The position numbers and the translations under genes were made by a program. This document shows, piece by piece, positions 63,792 through 64,000 of a stretch of DNA of 64,000 nt. The notes under the pieces were generated by a model. The model was given only the letters and a program-made list of their open reading frames with translations, did not search any database and was not told where the DNA came from. The DNA is taken from NCBI GenBank assembly GCA_029856145.1, contig JAHQWK010000001.1, positions 372,001 to 436,000 of the forward strand, given 5' to 3'. The DNA is from Promethearchaeia archaeon. Lineage in GTDB: Archaea > Asgardarchaeota > Lokiarchaeia > Sigyniarchaeales > SOKP01. The number at the start of each line of letters is the position of its first letter. Positions within the stretch are counted from its first letter, which is position 1.

Positions 63792-64000
63792 ATGTTTGAG
63801 CGTATATATACTCCTTCTGAGATGAACAGCAAAGAAAAACCAGTTTATATTTTTAAAATCACAATTTTGGGACAGGAACGTGTAGGGAAAACGTGTATTG
63901 CTAGGCGATTATGTTTTGATACATTTGATGTGAATACAAAAGAAACGTTAGGAATCGAATTCTATACAAAAGATCTTCCTATTATTGTTAATGGTGAAGA
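63792..64000 (+). CDS. Small GTPase, N-terminal fragment (3' end outside window)
   Basis: The frame is open to the window edge. Start at ATG 63792 (or 63822). FKITILGQERVGKTCIARRL contains a P-loop GQERVGKT, and TLGIEFYTKDLPI a Rab-like switch I (TxGxEF). A further Ras/Rab-like GTPase; its other motifs lie beyond the window. Confidence 0.85.
   Translation, partial: MFERIYTPSEMNSKEKPVYIFKITILGQERVGKTCIARRLCFDTFDVNTKETLGIEFYTKDLPIIVNGE

Noticed and set aside
1..64000. tRNA, rRNA, CRISPR arrays, transposases, phage genes
   Set aside because: Searched by eye for T-loop sequences, GC-rich cloverleaf candidates, regularly spaced direct repeats and transposase motifs on both strands; none convincing.

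Overview
The window is a stretch of chromosome from an AT-rich archaeon, most likely an Asgard archaeon of the Lokiarchaeota type. It combines an archaeal information-processing core (Pus10, eL21, eL33, Rpo4/RpoF, DUF655, KsgA, archaeal histone, glycyl-tRNA synthetase) with tetrahydromethanopterin C1 enzymes (Ftr, Mtd, Mch) and a set of eukaryote-like genes. The latter are an ESCRT-III protein, a Rag/Gtr-like GTPase with a C-terminal roadblock-like region, a roadblock protein, three Ras/Rab-like GTPases (one cut by the window end), a presenilin-family protease and proteins with possible PH-like folds. No rRNA, tRNA, CRISPR array, insertion sequence or prophage was recognised. Placement in Lokiarchaeota is an inference from gene content.

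Layout. 1-5.3 kb: end of glyS, then two tandem surface proteins with membrane anchors. 5.3-15.1 kb: ftr and mtd (divergent), the Rag-like GTPase, a purine-salvage group (apt, a PfkB kinase, MTA phosphorylase), a beta-CASP nuclease, a DHH/RecJ-like protein and mch. 15.2-26.6 kb: orphan and small genes, a GT4 glycosyltransferase, archaemetzincin, presenilin-like protease, 3-hydroxyacyl-CoA dehydrogenase, sulfatase-like enzyme, FrhB-like iron-sulfur protein and a Ras-like GTPase. 27.6-32.0 kb: a glycine-cleavage operon gcvT-gcvH-gcvPA-gcvPB without the L subunit. 32-46 kb: XPD-like helicase, starch-synthase-like enzyme, RidA, M20 and C69 peptidases, eL33, a large zinc-finger protein, core-MetE, ESCRT-III, archaeal dehydroquinate synthase and GH57. 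46-51 kb: PH-like protein, zinc-ribbon CPBP protein, kinase, roadblock protein and a GPH transporter. 51.3-55.9 kb: a translation/transcription cluster (pus10, eL21, rpoF, DUF655, ksgA, a release-factor-type methyltransferase). 55.8-64 kb: NurA, a CPBP protease, a Rab-like GTPase, a probable selenoprotein, a transglutaminase-like protein, histone, a 1.3 kb gene-free stretch, a metallophosphoesterase and the start of another GTPase.

The most notable observations are these. (1) A peroxiredoxin-like gene at 58667-59200 carries an in-frame TGA at the position of the redox-active Cys. A SECIS-like hairpin with an ATGA...AA...GA arrangement, resembling eukaryotic SECIS elements, lies just past its stop codon. 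(2) Two conserved genes, eL21 at 52804 and an XPD-like helicase at 32055, have no ATG, GTG or TTG that fits, but both have ATA at the expected start, each exactly 7 nt after a GGTG ribosome-binding motif. The same GGTG-7 nt spacing precedes ordinary starts of mch and gcvH. This suggests AUA initiation. (3) The gene-free stretch 61303-62591 contains a possible small RNA ending in a perfect 10-bp hairpin plus T-run. (4) Two palindromes sit either side of the TATA box of the GT4 gene.
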